64,000 nt of DNA from Dyadobacter fermentans (GTDB taxonomy: Bacteria; Bacteroidota; Bacteroidia; Cytophagales; Spirosomataceae), in assembly GCF_019924045.1 (NCBI RefSeq), contig NZ_JAHXBN010000007.1:62001-126000 (forward strand). Direction: 5' to 3'. Each line of letters begins with the position of its first letter. The first letter of the stretch is position 1. Made by a program: the position numbers and the translations under genes. Positions 9,136 to 17,536 of the stretch are shown piece by piece. The notes below the pieces were generated by a model. It did not search any database. It was not told the DNA's origin and saw only the letters and a program-made list of their open reading frames with translations.

Positions 9136-10051
9136 AAACAAATTGACCACCGTCATCGCAGCGAAGCGGCAAGGCCCTTCCGTGCTGATTTCCGCCGGTG
9201 TGCATGGCGACGAATATGAGCCCATGGTTGCGGCAGCCGAGCTTGCGGCAGTCTTACCGGGGATGCTGGCGCACGGTCAGGTCACGGTGGTCACGGTCGT
9301 AAATCCCGATGCCTACGGGCACGGGACCCGGCAGGGGAGCGACGGGCTGGACCTCGCACGGATTTGCCCTGGGAACGATAGTGGATCGGTTTCCGAAGCC
9401 TATGCCGCCCGGATCAGTTCGATGATAGAACAGGTTGATTATTACGTGGATATGCATACCGGCGGGTTGACCTACGAAATCCACCCATTGGCAGGGTATA
9501 TGCTTCATCCCGACGAAGGCATCCTGGACATACAGCGGCAAATGGCCCGGTGTTTCGATGTGCCGGTGATCTGGGGTACCGATTACCGGCCGCAGGGGCG
9601 GACTTTATCGGTCGCAAGAGACGCACAGGTTCCCGCTGTTTACCTCGAATTCGGCGGCGGGACCGGATTTCGCCGCCAAGTGGTCGATACTTATGTGACC
9701 GGGGTGATCAACCTGCTCAGGTTTTTGGGGATGATTGAAGGGAAAGGGAGTCGATCGCCCGAACCCTATTGGCTGGAAGATCACCGTCCCGACAGCGGCT
9801 ATCTCCAGGGCAAAATGCCTTCGCCTGCCGAAGGTATCCTGATAGCCGGGGTTGCATTGGGGGAGACAGTCAGTGCTGGCCAGTATTTCGGACGCATTTT
9901 TGATCCGGTGTCAGGCATCAGCCATTCGGTTTCGGCAGACGTCGCTGGAATTGTCTTTCTCAAAAGGGCTATCGCGAAAGTGAAATCCGGCGACGCACTA
10001 GGGGGCATTCTGCCCATTACGCAAAAAGGAAAACATACGATTTATGAATAG
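9119..10051 (+). CDS. Succinylglutamate desuccinylase/aspartoacylase family deacylase (M14-like zinc amidase)
   Basis: 310 residues from the ATG at 9119; an upstream in-frame ATG at 9083 lies well inside the esterase gene. The zinc site is clear: HGDE (His29, Glu32) and DMHTGG (His113). YLEFGGG supplies the catalytic glutamate (Glu177). A beta domain follows, with biotinyl-like segments such as GVALGETVSAGQ. Relatives hydrolyse N-acyl amides of amino acids (aspartoacylase, AstE, and the ectoine-pathway EutE/DoeB deacetylase). No signal peptide, so it is cytoplasmic. In this operon it probably removes an acyl group from nitrogen once the substrate is inside the cell. Confidence 0.85.
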   Translation: MKENIENKLTTVIAAKRQGPSVLISAGVHGDEYEPMVAAAELAAVLPGMLAHGQVTVVTVVNPDAYGHGTRQGSDGLDLARICPGNDSGSVSEAYAARISSMIEQVDYYVDMHTGGLTYEIHPLAGYMLHPDEGILDIQRQMARCFDVPVIWGTDYRPQGRTLSVARDAQVPAVYLEFGGGTGFRRQVVDTYVTGVINLLRFLGMIEGKGSRSPEPYWLEDHRPDSGYLQGKMPSPAEGILIAGVALGETVSAGQYFGRIFDPVSGISHSVSADVAGIVFLKRAIAKVKSGDALGGILPITQKGKHTIYE

Positions 10052-10859
10052 GGATCAGGTGGTATTGATTACCGGGGCTACCGGGGGCATTGGACGCGCC
10101 ACAGCCCGGACATTTGCCTCGGCGGGCTGCAAGCTGGTGTTAACCGACACAGATCCATCGGCATTATCTGCACTGGAAGAGGAGTTGAAAGCAGACCATT
10201 GTCAGCCGATAATCTCCTTGCCGGGCGATTTGAGCGAGACCGGTTTTTGGGATGAACTCATCGCTAATGCTTTTGCAAAATGGGGAACTGTCGATGTCCT
10301 GGTTAACAATGCGGCCTGGCGGACGATCGAAACCATGCGGACAATCCCGGTTGAAACATGGGAGAAAACCCTGCGCATTTGCCTGACCGCGCCGGCGTTC
10401 CTCTCGCAAGCGGTAGCAAAGCGAATGGAAGCATTGCGACGACCGGCTGTGATTGTGAACGTGTCGAGTATGATGGCCGACCGGCCTGCCGGCACGTCCC
10501 CGGCCTACATTGCCTCCAAGGGCGCACTCAATAGCCTCACTGCCGAACTGGCTGTCACCTATGGGCGTAGCGGGATCAGGGTGGTAGGCGTGAGCCCGGG
10601 TTACGTGGATACCGCATTGAGCCGCGATTACCAGGATGCCGACGGAAATAATGTTAGTGCACGGCTGATCGACGCGGTAAGTGACAACGTACCGCTTGGA
10701 AGAGGGGCAAGCCCGGAGGAAATAGCTGCGGCAATATGCTGGCTGACCTCGGAAGGAGCCTCATACATTACCGGGACGACATTGGTTATTGACGGCGGTT
10801 TTAAGCCCAATTTCAGCGGGTATAGTGTTAAAAGAAATCAATTCCCCGATCAATTTTGA
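10044..10859 (+). CDS. SDR family oxidoreductase
   Basis: 271 residues. TGATGGIGRAT cofactor loop near residue 10, NNAAW, catalytic NVSSMM serine, YIASKG tyrosine/lysine and a C-terminal TLVIDGG. The start overlaps the previous stop by 8 bp and its own stop overlaps the next TTG start by 4 bp, so it is translated within the operon. It is one of three dehydrogenase-type enzymes here (with 18634-19569 and 19577-20368). Likely oxidises a sugar or sugar-acid hydroxyl; substrate unknown. Confidence 0.88.
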   Translation: MNRDQVVLITGATGGIGRATARTFASAGCKLVLTDTDPSALSALEEELKADHCQPIISLPGDLSETGFWDELIANAFAKWGTVDVLVNNAAWRTIETMRTIPVETWEKTLRICLTAPAFLSQAVAKRMEALRRPAVIVNVSSMMADRPAGTSPAYIASKGALNSLTAELAVTYGRSGIRVVGVSPGYVDTALSRDYQDADGNNVSARLIDAVSDNVPLGRGASPEEIAAAICWLTSEGASYITGTTLVIDGGFKPNFSGYSVKRNQFPDQF

Positions 10860-11947
10860 AAAATATCTGGAGACATTCAGCTCTGTTGCCTCAGGTGGCA
10901 GCGGAAAACCGGGTTTTACTCGGTGAAGCCGAGACCCCGTTGGTTCGGTCGCGGAGCATCGGAGCCGCGCTGGGCCTGGATGCATTGTATTTCAAACTGG
11001 AAAACCTGAATCCGACGGGTTCGTACAAGGACCGGTTTGCGGCGGTGCTTGTTTCGGAAATGCATATGCGCGGACAGAAAATTTGCATTGCCACGTCGAG
11101 CGGCAACACCGGCGCGGCGCTGAGTGCTTACTGTGCGGCGGCAGGCATCCGTTGCGTGATCGTCGCTGTGGATGGGGCGCCGGTTCAGAAGGTACAGCAA
11201 ATGCAGCTTTACGGGGCGGAAGTGGTGATGGTGAAAGATTTTGGCAAAGACCCGCAGATTACCACCTTCGTTTTTGATCAGCTGGAAGCACTTTGCCACA
11301 TGCATAACCTTCCGCTGCCGATTAGTGCCTACCGGTATTGTCCGTCTGCGATGAAGGGCGTTGAAACAATCGCCGCCGAAATAGCCGAGGTACTGCCGGC
11401 CGATGTACAGGTTTTTGTGCCAGCTGGTGGCGGTGGGCTCACACTAGCGCTATGCCGGGGAGCGGAGCAATCCGGCGTGGGTTTTACGGTGCATTGCGTG
11501 CAACCCGAGGGGAACAACACGATCGCGGGCGCGCTGCGGAACGGCGAAGCTACGGCAGTTCCTGTGAACGCGTCCACAACGGCGGTCAGCGGATTGCAGG
11601 TAGCCAGCGTTATCGACGGCGATGCGGTAATTGCGCATTGCCGGCGGTCGGGCGGCAATGGGTACAGCGTCAGCGACGAGCGGGTGTTTGGCTGGCAACG
11701 GACATTGGCGCAAAAGGAGGGCATTTTCTGCGAGCCAGCCGGAGCGGTAGCGCTGGCGGGACTGGAAGATGCCCTCCAACAAAACGAACTGGATAAAAGC
11801 CGCCCGGTAGTGTGCCTGGTAACCGGCAGCGGCTTCAAAGATATGAACGCGGTCCACCAGCGTTTTCAACTCCCTCCGACGGATACAATGCCGTCACACC
11901 AATGGATAAAAACAATTCAAACTCTTTTTAATCAAGATTATGCGTGA
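10856..11947 (+). CDS. Threonine-synthase-like PLP-dependent (fold type II) lyase
   Basis: 363 residues from a TTG start whose last two bases and the following A form the TGA stop of the upstream SDR. The first in-frame ATG is about 70 codons later, inside the conserved core, so TTG (or a later GTG) is needed. PLP features: NPTGSYKDR with Schiff-base Lys58, SSGNTGA (81-87), the PAGGGG phosphate loop (190-194) and VTGSGFKD near the C-terminus. The fold includes threonine synthase, threonine/serine dehydratases and diaminopropionate ammonia-lyase. A biosynthetic role is unlikely in this context. A beta- or gamma-elimination that yields an enamine would explain the RidA gene downstream. Confidence 0.85.
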   Translation: MKNIWRHSALLPQVAAENRVLLGEAETPLVRSRSIGAALGLDALYFKLENLNPTGSYKDRFAAVLVSEMHMRGQKICIATSSGNTGAALSAYCAAAGIRCVIVAVDGAPVQKVQQMQLYGAEVVMVKDFGKDPQITTFVFDQLEALCHMHNLPLPISAYRYCPSAMKGVETIAAEIAEVLPADVQVFVPAGGGGLTLALCRGAEQSGVGFTVHCVQPEGNNTIAGALRNGEATAVPVNASTTAVSGLQVASVIDGDAVIAHCRRSGGNGYSVSDERVFGWQRTLAQKEGIFCEPAGAVALAGLEDALQQNELDKSRPVVCLVTGSGFKDMNAVHQRFQLPPTDTMPSHQWIKTIQTLFNQDYA

Positions 11948-12839
11948 GCAAAATACTATCTTCCAGGGCCTGTGGCCGGCGCTTTTTACACCGGTGAACC
12001 CGGACGGAAGCCTTAATCCCAAAGAGCTCGAAAAACTCATCGAACTGTTGATCGCCCAAAAAGTGGACGGACTATACCTGCTGGGCTCGACGGGCCAGGG
12101 CTTCCTGTTTTCAGAAGAAGAGCGCAAACAGATTACCCGTCTGACACTTGAAATAGCCGGGAAACGTATTCCGGTGATGGTGCAGGTAGGGGCCCTCAAT
12201 ACGGAAGAATCCATACGCCTCGCACGGCACGCCGCCGACCATGGTGCCGACGGTATTTCGGCTGTTGGCCCGATCTATTACGGTGCTTCGGCCGACATGG
12301 CCTTTGAGCACTACCGGCGCATCGCGCAGGCAACCGACGTACCTTTTTTCCCTTACCAGATCGGCAATGCGGCCAATATGCAGGTGATCGACCGGCTGCT
12401 GACCCTGCCACAGGTACACGGGATGAAATTGACGACCGACAAGATGTTGGAAATCAGTACGATCAAAAACAGGGCGGGAGAGCAATGGAAGCTGTTCAGC
12501 GGAGCCGATGAGTTGATGTGCCAGGCTGCGCTTTGCGGCACTGTGGGGGCAATCGGCACGAGTTACAATTTGTTTGGCCCCACCTGCAAATACATCAGGG
12601 AGTCGTTCCTGGCCGGAGAAACGATGCATGCCATGGAGTATATGCTTACTTTCCAGAAGTTTATCGAGACAATCATTCCGGTTATCTGGTCCTTTTTCAA
12701 TCGTGCAATGTATTTACGCTACAATATCGTCATTGGCGAGCCCAAGCCGCCATTGCTGGCGAAGGCCCTTCCATGGACCGACGATCAGATTATGGCCATG
12801 ATGGAGGAAATAGAGAATTTCTATACGCCCGTCAGCTAA
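11940..12839 (+). CDS. N-acetylneuraminate lyase / dihydrodipicolinate synthase family aldolase
   Basis: 299 residues, a standard class I aldolase TIM barrel. Key residues: LGSTGQGF (49-55, pyruvate carboxylate loop), Tyr139 in FFPYQIG and Schiff-base Lys163 in GMKLTTDK, close to Tyr137 and Lys165 of E. coli NanA. The GSTG loop and the position of the tyrosine fit the NAL side of the family better than lysine-biosynthetic DapA, but KDG aldolase and related lyases share them. It should cleave a 2-keto-3-deoxy acid into pyruvate and an aldehyde. The start overlaps the PLP gene by 8 bp. A 54-bp gap follows before the transporter. Confidence 0.87.
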   Translation: MREQNTIFQGLWPALFTPVNPDGSLNPKELEKLIELLIAQKVDGLYLLGSTGQGFLFSEEERKQITRLTLEIAGKRIPVMVQVGALNTEESIRLARHAADHGADGISAVGPIYYGASADMAFEHYRRIAQATDVPFFPYQIGNAANMQVIDRLLTLPQVHGMKLTTDKMLEISTIKNRAGEQWKLFSGADELMCQAALCGTVGAIGTSYNLFGPTCKYIRESFLAGETMHAMEYMLTFQKFIETIIPVIWSFFNRAMYLRYNIVIGEPKPPLLAKALPWTDDQIMAMMEEIENFYTPVS

Positions 12840-12893
12840 TTAGGCAGTGTCACCGCCTGATTTTATCAAGAATATACTGCAAACCCACGGTTC

Positions 12894-14159
12894 ATGAAGA
12901 TCGCAAAACCCTTTCCGGAAGACAAGCCAGCTTTGTATGCCTGGCTGGTGGTTGTTATGCTTTGTCTGGTAGGCTGTCTCAACTACCTGGACAGGATGAT
13001 GATCACCACCATGCGCAGCTCGATTGTGGCAGCGATCCCGATGTCCGAGACGCAGTTCGGGCTGCTTACCTCTGTTTTCCTGTGGGTGTATGGGCTGCTC
13101 AGCCCGGTTGCGGGATTTCTGGCCGATCGGTTCAGTCGCAGCAAAGTGATCATCATCAGTCTGCTCGTATGGTCGCTCGTAACCTGGCTTACCTCGCAGG
13201 CGGTCACCTTCGAGCAACTGCTGGCGACCAGGGCATTGATGGGTATCAGCGAGGCATGTTACATTCCTGCCGCGCTGGCGCTGATCATGGATTATCACCC
13301 GGAAAAGACGAAATCGCTGGCCACGGGTATCCACATGGGTGGTGTGATGTTCGGGCAGAGCCTGGGCTTTATCGGTGGATGGCTTGCCGAAAACCATTCC
13401 TGGAATTTCGCATTCAAGGTTTTCGGAGGTTTCGGCATCGTTTACGCAGTGCTGCTGGCCCTCGCGTTGCGTGATCCCCGGATGGTAACTCAGCAATCAG
13501 GGAAGGACGTAAATAGGCCCGCGGGTTTTGCGGGCGCGATCGGCAGGCTGCTCGGGACGCCGTCCTACCTGTTTGCGATTCTGTACTGGGGATTAATCAG
13601 CATTGTTGGCTGGTTGGTGGTGGCATGGCTGCCGACCTATTTTAAGGAGCATTTTACCTTGTCGCAGAGTATGGCCGGGGTGTATTCGACCGGGTATTTC
13701 CATACCGCATCGCTGGCGGGCGTATTGCTGGGCGGCTTTCTGGCCGACCGGTGGAGTAGGCATAACCCCCGCGCGCGGGTGCTTGTACCCCTGTATGGTT
13801 TGCTGATCGGAGCGCCCGCGATCTTTCTGGCCAGCAATACTGCGGTACTCTCGGTGGCAGTCGGCTGTTTCATGTTGTATGCGCTCACACGCACTTTCAC
13901 GGATGCGAACATGATGCCCATTCTGAGCATGATCGTCGATGCGCGCTACCGGGCCACGGCATATGGCATTCTCAATATGTTCAGCTGCATTGTCGGCGGG
14001 CTGGGAATCTATGCGGGAGGGATGCTCCGGGATGCCGATGTACCGCTTTCAGCCATGTTCAAGGTTGCGGCAGGTTTGATGCTGGTCTGCGTGGTGGTTT
14101 TAAGATATATCAGGACGGAGCCTGTTGAGAATCAGGTATTAAATCAAATAGAAAAATGA
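12894..14159 (+). CDS. Major facilitator superfamily transporter
   Basis: 421 residues with 12 predicted membrane spans in two halves. The loop 2-3 signature GFLADRFSRSKV and its repeat GFLADRWSRHNP in the second half are clear. The group resembles anion:cation symporters that carry organic acids, sugar acids or sialic acid. It is the only inner-membrane permease in the operon and is presumably the uptake route for the monomer released in the periplasm. It overlaps the RraA-like gene by 4 bp (ATGA). Confidence 0.9.
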   Translation: MKIAKPFPEDKPALYAWLVVVMLCLVGCLNYLDRMMITTMRSSIVAAIPMSETQFGLLTSVFLWVYGLLSPVAGFLADRFSRSKVIIISLLVWSLVTWLTSQAVTFEQLLATRALMGISEACYIPAALALIMDYHPEKTKSLATGIHMGGVMFGQSLGFIGGWLAENHSWNFAFKVFGGFGIVYAVLLALALRDPRMVTQQSGKDVNRPAGFAGAIGRLLGTPSYLFAILYWGLISIVGWLVVAWLPTYFKEHFTLSQSMAGVYSTGYFHTASLAGVLLGGFLADRWSRHNPRARVLVPLYGLLIGAPAIFLASNTAVLSVAVGCFMLYALTRTFTDANMMPILSMIVDARYRATAYGILNMFSCIVGGLGIYAGGMLRDADVPLSAMFKVAAGLMLVCVVVLRYIRTEPVENQVLNQIEK

Positions 14160-14800
14160 ATATTGAAGAGCTAAAAGACAAATTGTATGTGGCCGTGCTT
14201 GCTGACGTGCTCGATCAGCTGGGGTTAACCCAACAGGCTACCCGAACGCCTTTTTTTGCTTACACCGGTACCAATAAATTGATGGGCCGCTGCAAGACTA
14301 CGCTTTGGGCGGATATGTACCATCAGGATCCCAACCCTTATGAGCTCGAATTGAAAGCGGTCGATTCATGCCAGCCCGGAGATGTGCTGATCTGCGCGGC
14401 GGGCGGCTCCAACCGGTCGGGTATCTGGGGCGAGCTGCTTTCTACCGCGGCACGCAATGCCGGCTGCGTGGGCGTAGTGGTGCATGGTTCGGTGCGTGAT
14501 ATTGATAAAATGACTGCCATGGAATTTCCAGTATTTGCAACCGGTAAAAACCCCTATGACAGCCAGAACCGCCAAAAGGTGGTCGACCTGGATGTGGTCG
14601 TGGAAATCGACGGGGTGAAATTTGTGCCCGGTGACCTTGTTATGGCCGACCAGGATGGGATTGTGGTAGTACCGCAGCAGGTGGAAGCACAGGTACTAGC
14701 AGCGGCGCTCGAAAAAGTTTCCGCAGAGAATGTCACGCGCGATGCGATCAGGAGCGGAATGAAGGCCATGGAGGCATATCAGAAATTTGGTGTACTATGA
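14156..14800 (+). CDS. RraA / HMG-CHA aldolase family protein
   Basis: 214 residues. The substrate-pocket motif is intact: GGSNRSGIWGELLS followed by HGSVRDID with Arg114-Asp115, the residues that hold the metal-bound oxaloacetate-type ligand in HMG/CHA aldolases. GDLVMADQDGIVVVP is the family's C-terminal signature. The name RraA comes from RNase E inhibition, but proteins in catabolic operons are usually class II pyruvate aldolases or oxaloacetate decarboxylases. A second C-C lyase next to the NAL-type aldolase is a notable feature of this pathway. Coupled by 4-bp overlaps on both sides. Confidence 0.85.
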   Translation: MNIEELKDKLYVAVLADVLDQLGLTQQATRTPFFAYTGTNKLMGRCKTTLWADMYHQDPNPYELELKAVDSCQPGDVLICAAGGSNRSGIWGELLSTAARNAGCVGVVVHGSVRDIDKMTAMEFPVFATGKNPYDSQNRQKVVDLDVVVEIDGVKFVPGDLVMADQDGIVVVPQQVEAQVLAAALEKVSAENVTRDAIRSGMKAMEAYQKFGVL

Positions 14801-15177
14801 GAACAAAACAGGTTGTTACCGGGCCAGTCCCGCAGAGTCATTTGCCTTTTTCGCCGGGGATTGTCTCGGGGGAATACCTATTTGTGTCCGGACAGGCAAG
14901 TGTCGACGATCAAGGCCAGATCGTCAACGACACCTTTGAGGGCGAATGCCGCCGTTCGTTTGATAATTTGAAAAGGATTGTCGAGGCCGCCGGGGCAACG
15001 CTGGACGACGCCGTGCAGGTCAGAAATTACGTTGGTCACCAGCAGAATCTGGCCAGTTTCAATGCCATTTACCGGGAATACTTCCGGGAGCCGTTTCCTG
15101 CACGCACTACGCTGATAGGCTGTTTGGGGGATTTGCTCAAATTCGAAGTCGACGCCGTCATTTATCTAGGTAAGTAA
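14797..15177 (+). CDS. ridA: RidA family enamine/imine deaminase
   Basis: 126 residues, the normal length for the trimeric RidA/YjgF/UK114 fold. Arg103 in PARTTLIG matches the active-site arginine that holds the carboxylate of 2-aminoacrylate-type enamines. LVSGQ and the final KFEVDAVIYL strand are typical. It speeds hydrolysis of reactive enamines or imines made by PLP-dependent eliminases. That fits the threonine-synthase-like gene four genes upstream and suggests that step releases an unstable nitrogen intermediate. An operon-specific copy may instead have a dedicated deaminase role. Confidence 0.88.
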   Translation: MRTKQVVTGPVPQSHLPFSPGIVSGEYLFVSGQASVDDQGQIVNDTFEGECRRSFDNLKRIVEAAGATLDDAVQVRNYVGHQQNLASFNAIYREYFREPFPARTTLIGCLGDLLKFEVDAVIYLGK

Positions 15178-15184
15178 TCCGATT

Positions 15185-16699
15185 ATGACTGAATCAGAGC
15201 CGCAGAGACCCAATTGTCGACAAACGCCCCAACGGGTTGGATTACTAGGAATTTACCATGAAACCAACACATTCATCGAATCCGCAACGACGCTCGCTGA
15301 TTTTCAGAATGGATATTGGCTGGAAACGAGCCGGATCAGAGACGAATATCAGGGAGCCAACCATGAAATCAGCGGATTGATCGAGGTGATAGACGGGGCT
15401 CCGGATATGGAACTGGTGCCGATATTTTACGCCATGGCTACGCCCGGAGGACTGATCACGAGGGATTGCTACCTGGCATTGCTGGATCGTATGATGCAGC
15501 TTCTGGACGAGGCGGGGCCATTGGATGCCTGCCTCGTCGCGCCGCATGGTGCTGGTGTGGCCGAGGGGTACCCGGATATGGACGGGCATTGGTTGTCGCT
15601 CCTGAGACAGAAACTGGGAGTTGGGGTGCCGATCATCGGTACACTGGACCCGCACGCCAATGTCAGCCAGGCGATGATTGATGCAACCGATGGCCTGATC
15701 GCCTATGCCACCAATCCGCACATTGATCAGAAGCAGACCGGTATAGAGGCTGCCCGCCTGCTGGTGAATACTTTGCGTGGTGAGGTTTCTCCCGTGCAGC
15801 TGCTGGTCAAGCCGCCCGTGGCCATCAGTATCGAGCAGCAGTTTACTTCAAATCAGCCTTGCCTTGGGCTTTATGCGCTTGCGCAGGAGCTGGAACAGCG
15901 TTTCGCCCTGGTTTCGATGAGCGTATTGCTGGGTTTTCCCTATGCGGATGTACATGAAATGGGGTCGGGGTTCATCGTGATCGCGGATCGCAATCAGTCG
16001 CCGGCTGCGATAAGCCAGGCAGAGGAAGCGGCATCTATACTTTCAGCCTTTTTAATGGAGCACAAGCAGGCATTCAACGGAAAAAAGTCGGGTGTACAGG
16101 CCGTATTGAGAGATTTTGAAAATCACCCGGAACCGGTATTGCTGCTGGATATGGGCGACAACATCGGAGGCGGGGCGCCGGGCGACAGTACGTTGATCCT
16201 CGAACATCTTGAAACAGGCGGATTTTCGGACTTCTTTATTTGCTTGTACGATCCGGAAAGTGTGGCGCAATGCGGAGAAGCAAAGGTCGGTGCGGATGTC
16301 TCCCTTTTCCTGGGAGGAAAGAGGGGCTTGAAAACCCGCGTTGAAGTCCTCGCATTGTACGACGGTCACTTTACGGAGGATGCTCCGCGGCATGGCGGAT
16401 TTGTCCATTACGATATGGGCCCTACGGCGGTGGTCCGCACGATGGGCGGGAACACGGTTATGCTCACAAGCAGGCGCACGCCACCGTACAGCCTTCGGCA
16501 GCTAACCGCTTTGGGTCTCGATCCGCATAGCTTCCGGGGGATTATTGCCAAGGGGGTCAATGCGCCTATTGCGGCATATGGTGACGTTTGTCCATCGATT
16601 GTTCAGGTCGATACACCCGGGGTGACCCAGGCCGATATGACCCTTTTTGAGTACAAAAACCGAAGGGCGCCCCTGTTTCCTTTTGAAGAATCTGTCTGA
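15185..16699 (+). CDS. M81 family metallopeptidase (MlrC-like)
   Basis: 504 residues with both MlrC domains: the N-terminal part with YHETNTF, DPHANVS and TNPHID segments that carry the metal ligands, and the C-terminal part opening with DMGDNIGGGAPGDST. No signal peptide, so cytoplasmic. MlrC is known from microcystin breakdown, where it cleaves a linear tetrapeptide, but most relatives occur in amino-acid or amide catabolic clusters with unknown substrates. Here it may hydrolyse an amide or cyclic amide bond of the imported compound. It lies 7 bp after ridA and 5 bp before the SMP-30 gene. Confidence 0.85.
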   Translation: MTESEPQRPNCRQTPQRVGLLGIYHETNTFIESATTLADFQNGYWLETSRIRDEYQGANHEISGLIEVIDGAPDMELVPIFYAMATPGGLITRDCYLALLDRMMQLLDEAGPLDACLVAPHGAGVAEGYPDMDGHWLSLLRQKLGVGVPIIGTLDPHANVSQAMIDATDGLIAYATNPHIDQKQTGIEAARLLVNTLRGEVSPVQLLVKPPVAISIEQQFTSNQPCLGLYALAQELEQRFALVSMSVLLGFPYADVHEMGSGFIVIADRNQSPAAISQAEEAASILSAFLMEHKQAFNGKKSGVQAVLRDFENHPEPVLLLDMGDNIGGGAPGDSTLILEHLETGGFSDFFICLYDPESVAQCGEAKVGADVSLFLGGKRGLKTRVEVLALYDGHFTEDAPRHGGFVHYDMGPTAVVRTMGGNTVMLTSRRTPPYSLRQLTALGLDPHSFRGIIAKGVNAPIAAYGDVCPSIVQVDTPGVTQADMTLFEYKNRRAPLFPFEESV

Positions 16700-16704
16700 C
16701 AGTT

Positions 16705-17535
16705 ATGAACCTGCAAAGCATTACCGTAAAACTACTGGATCTGCCCTTCTATACGGAGGGGCCCTGTGTGGACGACGTGGGGAATTTATTCTTTACGACT
16801 TTGAGCGGCGGTCAGCTCATGCGGACACGGCCTGGTGAAGTCCCGGTGAGATGGGCCGAAGCCGGCTGCCCGAACGGCCAGGTTATTACGAGCGAGGGCA
16901 CCCACCTGGTGTGCGACAGTGCAGAGAGGGCCATCGTGCAATTCGATCGCGCAGGCATCCGTACGGGAGAGCTGGTTAATGGGCAATGCGCAGGATATGC
17001 CGTGCATTGCCCGAACGACCTGATCGAAGACCGCGAGGGTAATGTATATTTTACCGATTCGGTACGCGAAAAGGGAAGGGTTTTCAAAGTGAGAAAAGAC
17101 GGGTCGCAACAATGCATTGCCGACAACCTGGATTATCCGAATGGACTTGCCCTGTCGCCGAACCACGCGTTGCTCTATGTTGCAGAAAGTTATCAGAACA
17201 GGATACTGGCCATTTCGCTGGGCGAGGAGCCGGTTCCGCCGGTCTTCGTTTGGGCTACGTTGCCGGGGCATCGCTCAGGCAGGCCGGTCGATAATCTGCC
17301 CGACGGGCTGGCAACCGATGCGCAGGGGCGTGTGTGGGTAGCCCATTATGGCATGCAGGCTGTTCAGGTATTTTCGGCTGAGGGGGCGTTGCTGGCTAGT
17401 TTGGACACTGCATTACCGCTTACCAGTAACCTATGTTTTGTCTCCGACCAGCCGCATCGGAAATCGGTTTTGATTACCGGCGGGTATGCGGAGCCCGGGC
17501 CGGGAGCGGTGTTGCTGATGACCGTCGACATGTGA
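16705..17535 (+). CDS. SMP-30/gluconolactonase family lactonase
   Basis: 276 residues, a six-bladed propeller. Metal-binding residues can be placed: Glu in YTEGP near residue 18, Asn in NDLIED (about 102), Asn in PNGLALS and Asp in DGLATD. It probably hydrolyses a sugar lactone made by one of the operon's dehydrogenases, giving the open aldonic-type acid. No signal peptide. It starts 5 bp after the M81 gene and ends one base before the mutarotase gene. Together with the SDRs it points to an oxidative entry into metabolism. Confidence 0.87.
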   Translation: MNLQSITVKLLDLPFYTEGPCVDDVGNLFFTTLSGGQLMRTRPGEVPVRWAEAGCPNGQVITSEGTHLVCDSAERAIVQFDRAGIRTGELVNGQCAGYAVHCPNDLIEDREGNVYFTDSVREKGRVFKVRKDGSQQCIADNLDYPNGLALSPNHALLYVAESYQNRILAISLGEEPVPPVFVWATLPGHRSGRPVDNLPDGLATDAQGRVWVAHYGMQAVQVFSAEGALLASLDTALPLTSNLCFVSDQPHRKSVLITGGYAEPGPGAVLLMTVDM

Positions 17536-17536
17536 T

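Noticed and set aside
12842..12858. AGGC-A-GTG-T-CAC-C-GCCT repeat between the aldolase and MFS genes
   Set aside because: The inner arms leave a one-base loop, so it is not a stable terminator. Downstream genes belong to the same operon.
12518..13474. 318-codon plus-strand frame across the aldolase/MFS junction
   Set aside because: It is out of frame with two certain genes and has no family signature.
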